From assembly GCF_041435495.1 (NCBI RefSeq), contig NZ_CP108644.1, positions 6,433,501 through 6,497,500 of the forward strand: a stretch of 64,000 nt of DNA, given 5' to 3'. Origin of the DNA: Streptomyces sp. NBC_01116. GTDB taxonomy: Bacteria > Actinomycetota > Actinomycetes > Streptomycetales > Streptomycetaceae. The position numbers and the translations under genes were made by a program. Below, one piece after another: positions 30,596 through 39,560 of the stretch (position 1 is the stretch's first letter; every line of letters begins with the position of its first letter). The notes beneath the pieces are model-generated. The model was given only the letters and a program-made list of their open reading frames with translations. It was not told where the DNA came from and did no database searches.

Positions 30596-31307
30596 AGGCC
30601 GAGGCGTCCGAGGCCAGGTGCAGCACGGTATGGGCGACGTCCTCCGGTTCGCCGACCCGGCCCAGCGGGGAGATCCGGGCCATCGTCGCCTCCGCCCGGT
30701 GCCGGCCCGGGGCGTCGTGCCGGTCGGTCATGGGCGTACGGATCCAGCCGGGCGCCACGGCGTTCACCCGTATGGCGTGGGGGCCCAGCTCCGTGGCGAG
30801 TGTCTTGGTGAGCTGCACCACGGCTGCCTTCGCGACGCTGTAGCAGAGCAGGTTCGCGCTCGCGGAATCCACGGCGCCGGATGCCATCGTGATCAGCGAG
30901 CCGGGGGCGGAGCGGGCCGTCATGGAACGGGCCACTTCCTGGCAGGCGTACAGAACCCCCTTGAAATTGACGGCCAGCACCCGGTCCAGGTCCTCGTCCG
31001 CCGTCTCCAGCACGCTGCTGGTGTGCATGATCCCGGCCGAGGCGACCAGGACGTCGAGATGCCCGGCCGCGCCGACGCTCGCGCGGACCTGATCGCGATC
31101 GGTGACGTCGAGGGGATGGGTCCGGGCGCTGCCGCCCGCGTCGGCGATCAGGTCGTACGTCCGGCGCAGTCCCGTCTCGTCGCGGTCCGCGCAGTGCACC
31201 GTCGCCCCGGCCTCCGCGAGCAGCAGGGCGCTCGCCCGCCCGATGCCGCTCGCCGCGCCGGTGACGAACGCGGCGCGGCCGGTGAGGTCGTACGCGGAGA
31301 GGGGCAT
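30543..31307 (-). CDS. short-chain dehydrogenase/reductase
   Basis: 254 residues, a classical SDR. The TGAASGIGRA cofactor loop is near the N-terminus, ASAGIM stands in the NAG position, catalytic Ser is in the TMASGAV segment, and YSVAK supplies the Tyr and Lys. PGWIRTPM follows. Substrate unknown. Start ATG 31307: TACGGT stands 6 bases upstream on the minus strand, so the message may be leaderless; an upstream in-frame TTG at 31343 directly abuts the nei stop and is less likely. It lies downstream of nei on the same strand and may also be read from the nei transcript. Confidence 0.88.
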   Translation of the reverse strand: MPLSAYDLTGRAAFVTGAASGIGRASALLLAEAGATVHCADRDETGLRRTYDLIADAGGSARTHPLDVTDRDQVRASVGAAGHLDVLVASAGIMHTSSVLETADEDLDRVLAVNFKGVLYACQEVARSMTARSAPGSLITMASGAVDSASANLLCYSVAKAAVVQLTKTLATELGPHAIRVNAVAPGWIRTPMTDRHDAPGRHRAEATMARISPLGRVGEPEDVAHTVLHLASDASAFMTGQILRPNGGVAMPW

Positions 31308-31343
31308 GACGGGACCGTACGACCGGATCTGACGGGGCGTCAA

Positions 31344-32240
31344 CTAGGGGGTGGGTCCTGATTGGCAACCGGGGCACCAGTAGGTGGGCCGGTCGTCCTG
31401 GTCGGCGAGACGGATCGGGGATCCGCAGCGCAGACAGGGGCGACGGGCCCGCCCGTAGACGTACAGCCGCTCCTGTACGCGAACGGGTGTCCGGGCCGGG
31501 CGGGCCGCTGCCGCGGCCCGCGGGCGCTCGGCCCCGACTCCGGCCCCGGGCCCCGCCTCCGGTCCGGGCGACGGCGGGGTGCGGAGTTCGGAGGTGATCG
31601 TCGTGGTGCGGGTGGGGCGGTCGCGGTTGGCGTGCAACAGGCGCTCGGCCAGGGTCACGAGCCGGGGGAGCACGCCGTCGGGGAGGGCGCCCACGGGGAG
31701 CCACGGGGTGACGCGGGCCAGGAAGCACAGCTCGCACTTGTAGACGTTGCCGATGCCCGCCAGATTGCGCTGGTCCAGGAGCGCCTCGCCGAGGGGGCGC
31801 TCCGGTGCGGCGAGCAGTCGGTCCAGGGCCAGGCCGGGGTCCCAGTCGGGGCCCAGCAGATCAGGGCCCAGATGGCCCACGGCCCGGTCCTCCTCGCTGG
31901 TGCGCAGCAGCTCCAGCACCGGGAGCCGGTAGCCGACCGCGGTGTGCTCCGCGTTGGCGAGGACCGCGCGGATCTGGTGCCCCGGGCCGCCCCGCCAGCG
32001 TTCGTCCGGGGCGTACACCCGCCAGGCGCCGTCCATCCGGAGGTGGCTGTGCAGGGTCAGGCCGCCCTCGACGCGGGTCAGCAGGTGCTTGCCGCGCGCG
32101 GTGACGTCCAGGACGGTACGGCCGGAGAGGTCGGCGGTGGCGAAACGGGGGACGCGCAGGTCCGAGCGGGTCAGCACCTGCCCGGCGAGTGCCTTGTGCA
32201 GCCGGGCGGCGGTCTGGAGGACGGTGTCTCCTTCGGGCAT
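31344..32240 (-). CDS. nei: Fpg/Nei family DNA glycosylase (endonuclease VIII-like)
   Basis: 298 residues. A DNA glycosylase/AP lyase of base-excision repair, removing oxidised bases. It begins MPEGDT, giving the catalytic P2 and E3. The middle helix-two-turn-helix region has LLDQRNLAGIGNVYKCELCF, and the C-terminus has a zinc finger CLRCGSPI ... YWCPGCQ. A Gly/Pro/Ala-rich insert lies before the finger (about 225-250). CATCAT stands 6 bases before ATG on the minus strand, so it may be leaderless. It sits 229 bp downstream of lhr; I recall lhr and nei also being neighbours in mycobacteria. Confidence 0.92.
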   Translation of the reverse strand: MPEGDTVLQTAARLHKALAGQVLTRSDLRVPRFATADLSGRTVLDVTARGKHLLTRVEGGLTLHSHLRMDGAWRVYAPDERWRGGPGHQIRAVLANAEHTAVGYRLPVLELLRTSEEDRAVGHLGPDLLGPDWDPGLALDRLLAAPERPLGEALLDQRNLAGIGNVYKCELCFLARVTPWLPVGALPDGVLPRLVTLAERLLHANRDRPTRTTTITSELRTPPSPGPEAGPGAGVGAERPRAAAAARPARTPVRVQERLYVYGRARRPCLRCGSPIRLADQDDRPTYWCPGCQSGPTP

Positions 32241-32469
32241 GCCTCCATGATGGGCGGGCCGCGGCCTTCGTGCACCGGTCCGGAGCCGCCGCCGGGACGG
32301 GCGGTGCCGGCCGGGGCGGGTGGCGTCCGTCGGGATGGCGCGGGTGCTCGCCTGGATGCCGGAGGTCGGATGCCCGGTCCTGGTACCAGTCCAGGTTCCG
32401 GTACCCGTCCTGGTCCTGGTCCAGGTCCCGGGCGGGCCTGGCGGCCTCCCGGATCGGAGGACCCTCGGA

Positions 32470-35400
32470 TCAGGCGCGCAGGCGCAGGCCTCTCGGGGTG
32501 GCGAGGAACCCGGCCGCCTCCAGCGTCCGGCCCAGCGGCGAGGTGAGGGAGGAGACCCCGTTCGTCCGCTCCACCGTCACCGTGCCCAGGGCGCCGCCGC
32601 GCGCCGAGGCGGCCAGCGCTTCGGCTGCCGCCCGCAGGGCCGGGGACTCGGGGTCGGAGGGCCAGGCCAGGAGCGTCTTACCGCCCCGCTCCATGTAGAG
32701 CGTCAGCTCGCCGTCGACGAGGACCACCAGCGCCCCCGCCTTGCGGCCCGGCTTGTGTCCGGCGCCGTCCGGGGACTCGGGCCACGGCAGGGCGGCGCCG
32801 TACGCGTTGGCCGGGTCGGCCGCGGCGAGCACCAGAGCCTGGGGCGCGGAGTCCGGATCCCGCCGGTCGCGGGCCGTGGAGGCCGCCCGCAGGCGGTCCA
32901 CCGCCCCGTCCATCGCGAACTGCGCGGCCCCGAGCCCCTCCACCACATAGCCGCGCCGCGCCTGCCCGTTGTCCTCGAAGGCGGCCAGGACGCGGTACGT
33001 GGCGGAGAAGCCGCCCTCCACCCCTTCGGCCTGCACCGCGCCGCGGGTCACCACGCCGTGCCGGTCGAGGAGGGTACGGGCCAGGGCGTGGGCGCGGTGG
33101 GTCGGTTGCGGTTCGACCGGGGGCAGCAGGGACCAGCGGCCCGATACGGTCGGCGGGCCGGTCCGGGACGCCGGGCGGGCGGCGGCGGTGAGCGAGCCGT
33201 AGCGCCCGCGCGGGACGCTGCGCCGGGAGCGGTGGGCCGTGGAGCCCGCCGTCCGCCCCGAACCCAGGAGCGAGCGCAGCGGGGCCAGGGTGTCGTTGGT
33301 GAGCCGGCCGGACCAGGCCAGGTCCCACAGGGCGTCGGCCAGCTGCTGGTCCGTGCAGTCCGGGTGGGTGGTGGCCCGGACCTGGTCGGCGACCTGGCGG
33401 AAGAAGAGGCCGTATCCGCCGGAGAGCGTGGTGAGCACGGACTCGTGGAGCGCCGACAGCTCCAGCGGGTGCGGGGGAGGCAGGAGGAGCGGCGCGCTGT
33501 CGGCGAGGTAGAGGGAGACCCAGCCGTCCTTGCCGGGCAGGGCGCCCGCGCCCGCCCAGACGACCTCGCCCGTGGTCGTCAGCTCGTCGAGCATCGCCGG
33601 GGCGTAGCCCATGACCCGGCTCGGCAGGATCAGCTTCTCCAGCGCCGACGCGGGAACGGGCGCGCCCTGGAGCTGCTCGACGGCGCGGGCCAGCCCGTCG
33701 ATGCCCCGCAGGCCGTTGGAGCCGAAGTGCTGCCACTGGGGGAGGAAGGAGGCGAGGGCCGCGGGCGGCACAGGCTCCAGCTCCTGGCGGAGCGCCGCCA
33801 GCGAACGGCGGCGGAGCCGGCGCAGCACCGTGGCGTCGCACCATTCCTGGCCGATGCCCGCCGGGTGGAATTCGCCCTGGACGGTCCGGCCGGAGGCCGA
33901 CAGCCGTTGCAGCGCCCCGTCGGTGACGGCGGTGCCGAGCCCGAAGCGCTCGGCGGCCCTGGCGGCGGTGAACGGGCCGTGCGTCCGCGCGAAGCGGGCG
34001 AGGAGGTCGCCGAGCGGGTCCTTCACCGGCTCGGTGAACGCCTCGGGAACGCCGACCGGAAGCGCGGTTCCCAGGGCGTCGCGCAGCCGGCCCGCGTCCT
34101 CGATCGCCGCCCAGTGATCGGCCCCGGCGATCCGGACCTGGATCGCCCGGCGGGCCGACGCCAGCTCCGCCGCCCAAGCGGGCTCGGCGCCGCGCTCGGC
34201 CAGCTCGGCGTCGGTGAGGGGGCCCAGGACCCGCAGGAGGTCGGCGACCCCCTCGACGTCCTTGATCCGCCGGTCCTCGGTGAGCCACTGCAGCTCCCGC
34301 TCCAGCTCGGTGAGGACCTCGGGGTCGAGCAGTTCGCGCAGCTCCGCCTGGCCCAGCAGCTCGGCGAGGAGGTGGGAGTCCAGGGAGAGGGCGGCGGCGC
34401 GCCGCTCGGCGAGCGGTGAGTCGCCCTCGTACAGGAACTGCGCCACGTAGCCGAAGAGGAGCGAGCGGGCGAACGGGGAGGGCTCCTGGGTGGTCACCTC
34501 GACCAGCCGGACCCGGCGCGCCTCCAGGTCGCCCATCAGTTCCGTGAGCCCGGGGACGTCGAACACGTCCTGGAGGCATTCGCGGACGGCTTCCAGAACG
34601 ATCGGGAACGAGCCGAACTCCGAGGCGACCTGGAGCAGCTGGGAAGCCCGCTGGCGCTGCTGCCAGAGCGGGGTGCGCTTGCCGGGGGAGCGCCGGGGCA
34701 GCAGCAGGGCGCGCGCGGCGCACTCCCGGAACCGGGCGGCGAACAGGGCCGATCCGCCCACCTGGTCGGTGACGATCTGCTGGACCTCGCCCCGCTCGAA
34801 GACCACGTCGGCGGCCGCCACCGGGGGCTGGTCGCTGTCGTACGCCACGGCTCCCGGCGCGGGTCCCTCGGTCCCCGCGTCCGGGGCCTTCGGGGCGTCG
34901 AGATCGAGCAGATCCAGGCCCATCATGTCCGCGTCGGGCAGCCGCAGCACGATCCCGTCGTCGGCGTGCATGACCTGGGCGTCCATCCCGTAGCGCTCAC
35001 CGAGGCGGGCGGAGAGGGCGAGCGCCCAGGGGGCGTGCACCTGGGCGCCGAAGGGGGAGTGCACGACGACCCGCCAGTCGCCCAGCTCGTCCCGGAACCG
35101 CTCGACCAGGATCGTCCGGTCGTCCGGGACGTGGCCGCAGGCCCGGCGCTGCTCGTCCAGATAGGCCAGGATGTTGTCCGCCGCCCAGGCGTCGAGACCG
35201 GCGGCCAGCAGGCGCAGCCGGGCGTCCTCCTCGGACAGGCCGCCGATCTCACGGAGGAACGCTCCCAGGGCACGCCCGAGCTCCAGGGGGCGGCCCAGCT
35301 GGTCGCCCTTCCAGAACGGCAGCCGGCCCGGAACGCCCGGGGCGGGCGAGACGAGGACCCGGTCCCGGGTGATGTCCTCGATCCGCCAGGACGTGGTGCC

Positions 35401-37158
35401 CAGGGTGAAGACGTCGCCGACGCGGGACTCGTAGACCATCTCCTCGTCCAGCTCGCCGACCCGGCCGCCGCCCTTCTTCGGGTCGGCCCCGGCGAGGAAG
35501 ACCCCGAAGAGCCCCCGGTCGGGAATGGTGCCGCCCGAGGTGACGGCGAGCCGCTGCGCGCCGGGGCGGCCCGTGACCGTGCCCCCGACGCGGTCCCAGA
35601 CCACCCGGGGGCGCAGCTCCGCGAAGGCGTCGGAGGGATAGCGACCGGCGAGCATGTCGAGCACCGAGGTGAACGCCGACTCGGGGAGCGAGGCGAACGG
35701 TGCGGCCCGGCGGACCAGGGACAGCAGGTCGTCGGCCTGCCAGCTGTCCAAGGCCACCATGGCGACCAGCTGCTGCGCCAGGACGTCCAGCGGATTGGAC
35801 GGGACGCGGAGCGCCTCGATCGCCCCTGTGCGCATCCGTTCGGTGACGACGGCGGCCTGCACCAGATCGCCGCGGTACTTCGGGAAGACCACCCCGGTGG
35901 AGACCGCGCCCACCTGGTGTCCGGCCCGGCCCACCCGCTGGAGGCCGGAGGCGACGGAGGGCGGGGACTCCACCTGGATCACCAGGTCGACCGCGCCCAT
36001 GTCGATGCCCAGCTCCAGGCTGGAGGTGGCCACCACGGCGGGCAGCCGACCCGCCTTGAGGTCCTCCTCGACCTGGGCCCGCTGCTCCTTGGAGACCGAT
36101 CCGTGGTGGGCGCGGGCCAGCAGGGCGGGAGCACCCCTGCCCGCGCCGGACTGGGCCATGATCTCGGCGGGAGCGTGCGCCTCCGGGAGCGCGGGGGCCG
36201 GGTTGTCGGGGTCGAACGCGGTGCCGGTGGCCCGCTCGTACGCGATCTCGTTCAGCCGGTTGCACAGGCGCTCCGCCAGCCGCCGGGAGTTGGCGAAGAC
36301 GATGGTGGAGCGGTGCGCCTGCACGAGATCGGCGATGCGCTCCTCGACATGCGGCCAGATCGAGGGCTTGTCCGCCTGGCCGGAGTCGCCGTCCGTGGCG
36401 GGCGAGCCGCCCAGCTCGCCCAGATCCTCGACGGGGACCACGACCGAGAGGTCGAACTCCTTGGTGGACCGGGGCTGGACGATCTCCACCTTGCGCTGCG
36501 GCGACAGGAAGCGGGCCACCTCGTCGACGGGCCGGACCGTCGCGGACAGGCCGATGCGTCGGGCGGGACGCGGCAGCAGCTCGTCGAGACGCTCCAGCGA
36601 CAGGGCGAGATGGGCGCCGCGCTTCGTGCCGGCGACCGCGTGCACCTCGTCGAGGATCACCGTCTCGACGCCGGCCAGCGCGTCCCGGGCGGAGGACGTC
36701 AGCATCAGGAACAGCGACTCGGGCGTGGTGATCAGGATGTCCGGCGGCCTGGTCACCAGGGAGCGCCGCTCGGCGGGCGGGGTGTCTCCGGAGCGGATGC
36801 CGACCCGCACCTCCGGCTCCGGCAGGCCCAGGCGGACCGACTCCTGGCGGATGCCGGTCAGCGGCGAGCGGAGGTTGCGCTCGACGTCGACCGCGAGGGC
36901 CTTGAGCGGGGACACGTAGAGCACCCGGCAGCGCTTCTTCGCGTCGGCGGGCGGCGGCTCGGCCGCCAGCTTGTCCAGTGAGGCGAGGAACGCCGCCAGT
37001 GTCTTACCGGAGCCGGTCGGCGCGACGACCAGGACATCGCTGCCCTCGCCGATGGCCCGCCAGGCGCCCTCCTGTGCCGCCGTGGGCGCGCTGAAGGCCC
37101 CGGCGAACCAACTGCGGGTCGCGGGCGAGAACGCGTCGAGCGCGGCGGATCCGGTCAT
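32470..37158 (-). CDS. lhr: Lhr-type ATP-dependent DNA helicase
   Basis: A 1562-residue superfamily 2 helicase. Walker A APTGSGKTLAA is near 50, DEVH is the Walker B, SATVRP is motif III, and the second RecA domain has ATSSLELGIDMG and QRVGRAGHQ. A long C-terminal Lhr core of about 700 residues follows. Full length for Lhr. The frame is open far upstream, but that part overlaps the divergent AraC-type gene. ATG 37158 fits a leaderless transcript from the damage-type promoter at 37166-37188. In mycobacteria Lhr is a damage-induced 3'-5' DNA/RNA-DNA helicase. nei follows on the same strand, so repair roles agree. Confidence 0.93.
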   Translation of the reverse strand: MTGSAALDAFSPATRSWFAGAFSAPTAAQEGAWRAIGEGSDVLVVAPTGSGKTLAAFLASLDKLAAEPPPADAKKRCRVLYVSPLKALAVDVERNLRSPLTGIRQESVRLGLPEPEVRVGIRSGDTPPAERRSLVTRPPDILITTPESLFLMLTSSARDALAGVETVILDEVHAVAGTKRGAHLALSLERLDELLPRPARRIGLSATVRPVDEVARFLSPQRKVEIVQPRSTKEFDLSVVVPVEDLGELGGSPATDGDSGQADKPSIWPHVEERIADLVQAHRSTIVFANSRRLAERLCNRLNEIAYERATGTAFDPDNPAPALPEAHAPAEIMAQSGAGRGAPALLARAHHGSVSKEQRAQVEEDLKAGRLPAVVATSSLELGIDMGAVDLVIQVESPPSVASGLQRVGRAGHQVGAVSTGVVFPKYRGDLVQAAVVTERMRTGAIEALRVPSNPLDVLAQQLVAMVALDSWQADDLLSLVRRAAPFASLPESAFTSVLDMLAGRYPSDAFAELRPRVVWDRVGGTVTGRPGAQRLAVTSGGTIPDRGLFGVFLAGADPKKGGGRVGELDEEMVYESRVGDVFTLGTTSWRIEDITRDRVLVSPAPGVPGRLPFWKGDQLGRPLELGRALGAFLREIGGLSEEDARLRLLAAGLDAWAADNILAYLDEQRRACGHVPDDRTILVERFRDELGDWRVVVHSPFGAQVHAPWALALSARLGERYGMDAQVMHADDGIVLRLPDADMMGLDLLDLDAPKAPDAGTEGPAPGAVAYDSDQPPVAAADVVFERGEVQQIVTDQVGGSALFAARFRECAARALLLPRRSPGKRTPLWQQRQRASQLLQVASEFGSFPIVLEAVRECLQDVFDVPGLTELMGDLEARRVRLVEVTTQEPSPFARSLLFGYVAQFLYEGDSPLAERRAAALSLDSHLLAELLGQAELRELLDPEVLTELERELQWLTEDRRIKDVEGVADLLRVLGPLTDAELAERGAEPAWAAELASARRAIQVRIAGADHWAAIEDAGRLRDALGTALPVGVPEAFTEPVKDPLGDLLARFARTHGPFTAARAAERFGLGTAVTDGALQRLSASGRTVQGEFHPAGIGQEWCDATVLRRLRRRSLAALRQELEPVPPAALASFLPQWQHFGSNGLRGIDGLARAVEQLQGAPVPASALEKLILPSRVMGYAPAMLDELTTTGEVVWAGAGALPGKDGWVSLYLADSAPLLLPPPHPLELSALHESVLTTLSGGYGLFFRQVADQVRATTHPDCTDQQLADALWDLAWSGRLTNDTLAPLRSLLGSGRTAGSTAHRSRRSVPRGRYGSLTAAARPASRTGPPTVSGRWSLLPPVEPQPTHRAHALARTLLDRHGVVTRGAVQAEGVEGGFSATYRVLAAFEDNGQARRGYVVEGLGAAQFAMDGAVDRLRAASTARDRRDPDSAPQALVLAAADPANAYGAALPWPESPDGAGHKPGRKAGALVVLVDGELTLYMERGGKTLLAWPSDPESPALRAAAEALAASARGGALGTVTVERTNGVSSLTSPLGRTLEAAGFLATPRGLRLRA

Positions 37159-37165
37159 GCTCCCC

Positions 37166-37188
37166 ATCGTGCACCCCGGCACTGACAA
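37166..37188 (-). promoter_or_regulatory. RecA-NDp-like damage promoter of lhr
   Basis: On the minus strand TTGTCAGTG (37188-37180), an 8-base gap and CACGAT (37171-37166), ending 7 bases before ATG 37158. It shares the 9-base element and the spacing of the recA promoter at 43297-43319, the type recognised by PafBC in mycobacteria. Confidence 0.65.
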
Positions 37189-37260
37189 CGGGTCGGCGAC
37201 ACCACCCGCGGCAGCCCGCTCAGCCGGTGGCGCACGACCGGGACCTGCGAGAATGGCCCC

Positions 37261-38109
37261 ATGACGGGCGCGGACGGCACGGAGGAGTGGGCGCGGCACT
37301 GGCAGTACGCCGAGCTGCCCGACCTCGATCTGCTGCGCGCCCGGTACGTCCGCCACACCTTCCCCCGGCACAGTCACGAGGGCTATGTCTTCGGGGCGGT
37401 CACCGGTGGGGTGGAGGACGTGGGGCTGCCGGACGGCACGGTCCACGCGGTCCCCGGAACCGTCGTCATGATCAACCCGGAGGTGCCGCACACCGCCCGC
37501 TCCGGGGCGCCCGAGGGCTGGGCGTACGCCACGCTCTACCCGTCGGCCCGGGTCGTCAACGACATCGCGGCCGAGGTGACGTCCCTGCGCGGCACGGTCG
37601 GCTTCGCCGAGACCCGGGTGACCGACCCTCACGCCTCCCGCCTGATCACCGAGGTGCACCGGGCCGCGGAGGAGGGCAACGCGCTGGCGGCCGACAGCCT
37701 GCTGCGGGTCCTGGTCACCCGACTCCTCGGCCGGCACGGCAGCCCGTTGCCCGGACTGGCCGCGCACGCCGGGAGCGCGCGGAACGCCGTGCACGCCCGC
37801 GCCGCGCTGGAGGAGCGCATGGCGGCCCCGCCCACGCTGGAGACGCTCGCCGCAGAGCTGGGCATCGGTCCGTTCGCACTGCTGCGAGCCTTCAAGAAGG
37901 AGTACGGGATGCCGCCCCACACGTGGCTGACCGACGCCCGGGTGCGCAGGGCCCGCCGCATGCTCGACGCCGGTGTCGCTCCCGCCGAGGCCGCGACCGC
38001 CGTCGGCTTCACGGACCAGCCGCACCTCAATCGTCACTTCACCCGGATAGTGGGTGTGCCCCCCGGTGCCTACCAGCGTGAGCGCGGCATGCCGCGGCCC
38101 GGAAGATGA
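37261..38109 (+). CDS. AraC family transcriptional regulator
   Basis: 282 residues. An N-terminal cupin-like AraC ligand domain (about 15-150: FPRHSHEGYVFGAVTGG, GTVVMINPEVPHTAR) is followed by a C-terminal double HTH (about 185-275: TLETLAAELGIGPFALLRAF and AATAVGFTDQPHLNRHFTR, ending GVPPGAYQ). This type senses a small molecule and often activates an adjacent exporter. azlC-azlD follows 200 bp downstream, and the gap contains four 21-bp direct repeats, a likely operator. GAGAAT stands 6 bases before ATG 37261, suggesting a leaderless message. Divergent from lhr with about 100 bp between. Confidence 0.9.
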   Translation: MTGADGTEEWARHWQYAELPDLDLLRARYVRHTFPRHSHEGYVFGAVTGGVEDVGLPDGTVHAVPGTVVMINPEVPHTARSGAPEGWAYATLYPSARVVNDIAAEVTSLRGTVGFAETRVTDPHASRLITEVHRAAEEGNALAADSLLRVLVTRLLGRHGSPLPGLAAHAGSARNAVHARAALEERMAAPPTLETLAAELGIGPFALLRAFKKEYGMPPHTWLTDARVRRARRMLDAGVAPAEAATAVGFTDQPHLNRHFTRIVGVPPGAYQRERGMPRPGR

Positions 38110-38190
38110 AGAGGCGAGACCGTGCCGGCGAGGACGCGAGAACGTACCGGAGATGGTGCGGAACGCGTGGGCGAACCCGCGAGAACGCGC

Positions 38191-38278
38191 CGACGGGTGT
38201 GCAGAACCCGTCGGCGGGTGTGCAGAACGTACCGCCGGGTGTTCAGAACCTGCCGACTGGTGTGCAAGAACGTACAAG
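38191..38278 (+). repeat. four 21-bp direct repeats upstream of azlC, likely operator
   Basis: GGGTGTGCAGAAC or close variants begin at 38195, 38216, 38237 and 38258, exactly 21 bp (two helical turns) apart. AGAACGTAC also recurs at 38139, 38224 and 38267. The array ends about 20 bases before the candidate azlC -10 box, where a class II activator would sit. Read in one frame it would give a GVQN-type heptapeptide repeat, but I place the azlC start after it. Confidence 0.7.
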
Positions 38279-38299
38279 ACCTGGCCCCGGCGATCCCCG

Positions 38300-38305
38300 T
38301 AGCGT
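38300..38305 (+). promoter_or_regulatory. -10 box of leaderless azlC promoter
   Basis: TAGCGT ends 7 bases before GTG 38313. There is no ribosome binding site, and the operator-like repeats occupy the place of the -35 region. Confidence 0.55.
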
Positions 38306-38312
38306 TCCGGGC

Positions 38313-39191
38313 GTGGCAGAACAGACAGCACTCCCAGAGAGCACCGGCCCGGCCGGTGCCATGTCCGCCGGGCCGCCCGGCACGGCGGCCGAGGCCCGAC
38401 CGGACAAGCCGGACGCGGCCGTCGTCCGCGACGCGCTCGGCGTCGGTATCGCCGTAGGACTCTCCGGCTTCGCCTTCGGTGTGACCTCCGCCGGCTCCGG
38501 CCTCAGCCTGTTGCAGACCTGCGCCCTGAGTCTTCTCGTCTTCACCGGTGCCTCGCAGTTCGCCCTGGTCGGGGCGCTGGCCGCGGGCGGCAACCCCTAC
38601 ACCGCCGCGGCCGGGGCGTTCTTCCTGGGCGTCCGGAACGCGTTCTACGGTCTGCGCCTCTCCCAACTGCTCGCCCTTCCCCGTGCGGTACGGCCATTCG
38701 CCGCCCACTGGGTCATCGACGAGACGACCGCGGTCACCCTGCCGCAGCCCACCCGCCGGGCCGCGCGGATCGGCTTCACGGTCACCGGACTGACCCTGTA
38801 CGTGCTGTGGAACCTCACCACCCTGGTGGGCGCCCTGGGCGCCGAGGCGCTGGGCGACACCGACACGTGGGGCCTGGACGCGGCGAGTCCCGCGGTGTTC
38901 CTCGCGCTGCTCGCGCCGATGCTCAAGAGCACCACCGAACGCGTCACGGCGGGGCTGGCCGTTCTGCTGGCCCTGACGCTGCTGCCCGTTCTGCCGGCGG
39001 GCGTGCCCGTCCTGCTGTCGGCGCTCGCGGCGCCCGTCGTCCTCTTCCTCATGGGACGGACGAAACGGGGACAGTACGCCAGGAGCACAGAGGACGCCGG
39101 GAACGCGGAGAACGCCGAAGGCACCGCGGACGCCGAGAGCACCGCGGACGGTACGGCGACACAGCGGAAGAAGGGTGAGCGGCGCTCATGA
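38313..39191 (+). CDS. azlC: AzlC family branched-chain amino acid exporter, large subunit
   Basis: 292 residues, several transmembrane helices between about 40 and 255. AzlC features include FGVTSAGSGLS, FTGASQFALVGALAAGGNP, the FFLGVRNAFYGLRLS segment and HWVIDETTAV. With AzlD it forms an exporter for branched-chain amino acids or their analogues. GTG 38313 is taken as the start: the open frame upstream runs through the 21-bp operator-like repeats, and a TAGCGT box lies 7 bases ahead. The last 35 residues are a polar Ala/Glu/Thr repeat tail (NAENAEGTADAES). The stop overlaps azlD by 4 bp. Confidence 0.88.
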   Translation: MAEQTALPESTGPAGAMSAGPPGTAAEARPDKPDAAVVRDALGVGIAVGLSGFAFGVTSAGSGLSLLQTCALSLLVFTGASQFALVGALAAGGNPYTAAAGAFFLGVRNAFYGLRLSQLLALPRAVRPFAAHWVIDETTAVTLPQPTRRAARIGFTVTGLTLYVLWNLTTLVGALGAEALGDTDTWGLDAASPAVFLALLAPMLKSTTERVTAGLAVLLALTLLPVLPAGVPVLLSALAAPVVLFLMGRTKRGQYARSTEDAGNAENAEGTADAESTADGTATQRKKGERRS

Positions 39192-39493
39192 ACGTCTGGA
39201 TTGCCATCGGACTGACCGTGGCGGGCTGCTACCTCGCCAAACTCCTGGGCCTGCTGGTGCCCGCGGGCGTGCTGGAGCGGCCGCTCGTCCAGCGGATGGC
39301 CGCCCTGCTGCCCGTGGCGCTGCTGGCGGCTCTGACCGCGCAGCAGACCTTCGGCGACGGCCAGCAGCTCGTCCTCGACGCCCGTGCCGCCGGTCTCGGC
39401 GCGGCGGCACTCGCCCTGGTCCTTCGCGCCCCCTTCCTGGTCGTCGTCGGCGCGGGCGTCCTGGTCACGGCGGGCGTGCGCGCTCTGGCCTGA
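39188..39493 (+). CDS. azlD: AzlD family branched-chain amino acid exporter, small subunit
   Basis: 101 residues, four hydrophobic helices, with the AzlD-type LLPVALLAALTAQQTF segment. ATG 39188 overlaps the azlC stop (ATGA), so the two are translationally coupled partners of one membrane exporter. It is probably controlled, with azlC, by the AraC-type regulator upstream. Confidence 0.9.
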   Translation: MNVWIAIGLTVAGCYLAKLLGLLVPAGVLERPLVQRMAALLPVALLAALTAQQTFGDGQQLVLDARAAGLGAAALALVLRAPFLVVVGAGVLVTAGVRALA

Positions 39494-39560
39494 GCGGGGC
39501 GGGCGACCGGCTGACCGGCTGACCGGGCGAGAAGGCGCCCGCCCATCACGCCGGGCACGG

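Noticed and set aside
38106..38312. Upstream part of the azlC frame, with GVQN heptapeptide repeats
   Set aside because: The repeats read better as DNA sites at 21-bp spacing; a leaderless -10 box marks GTG 38313, where membrane-protein sequence soon follows.
37159..38331. N-terminal extension of the lhr frame
   Set aside because: It runs antisense through the AraC-type gene and the operator repeats; helicase similarity begins at MTGSAALDAF, just after the promoter.
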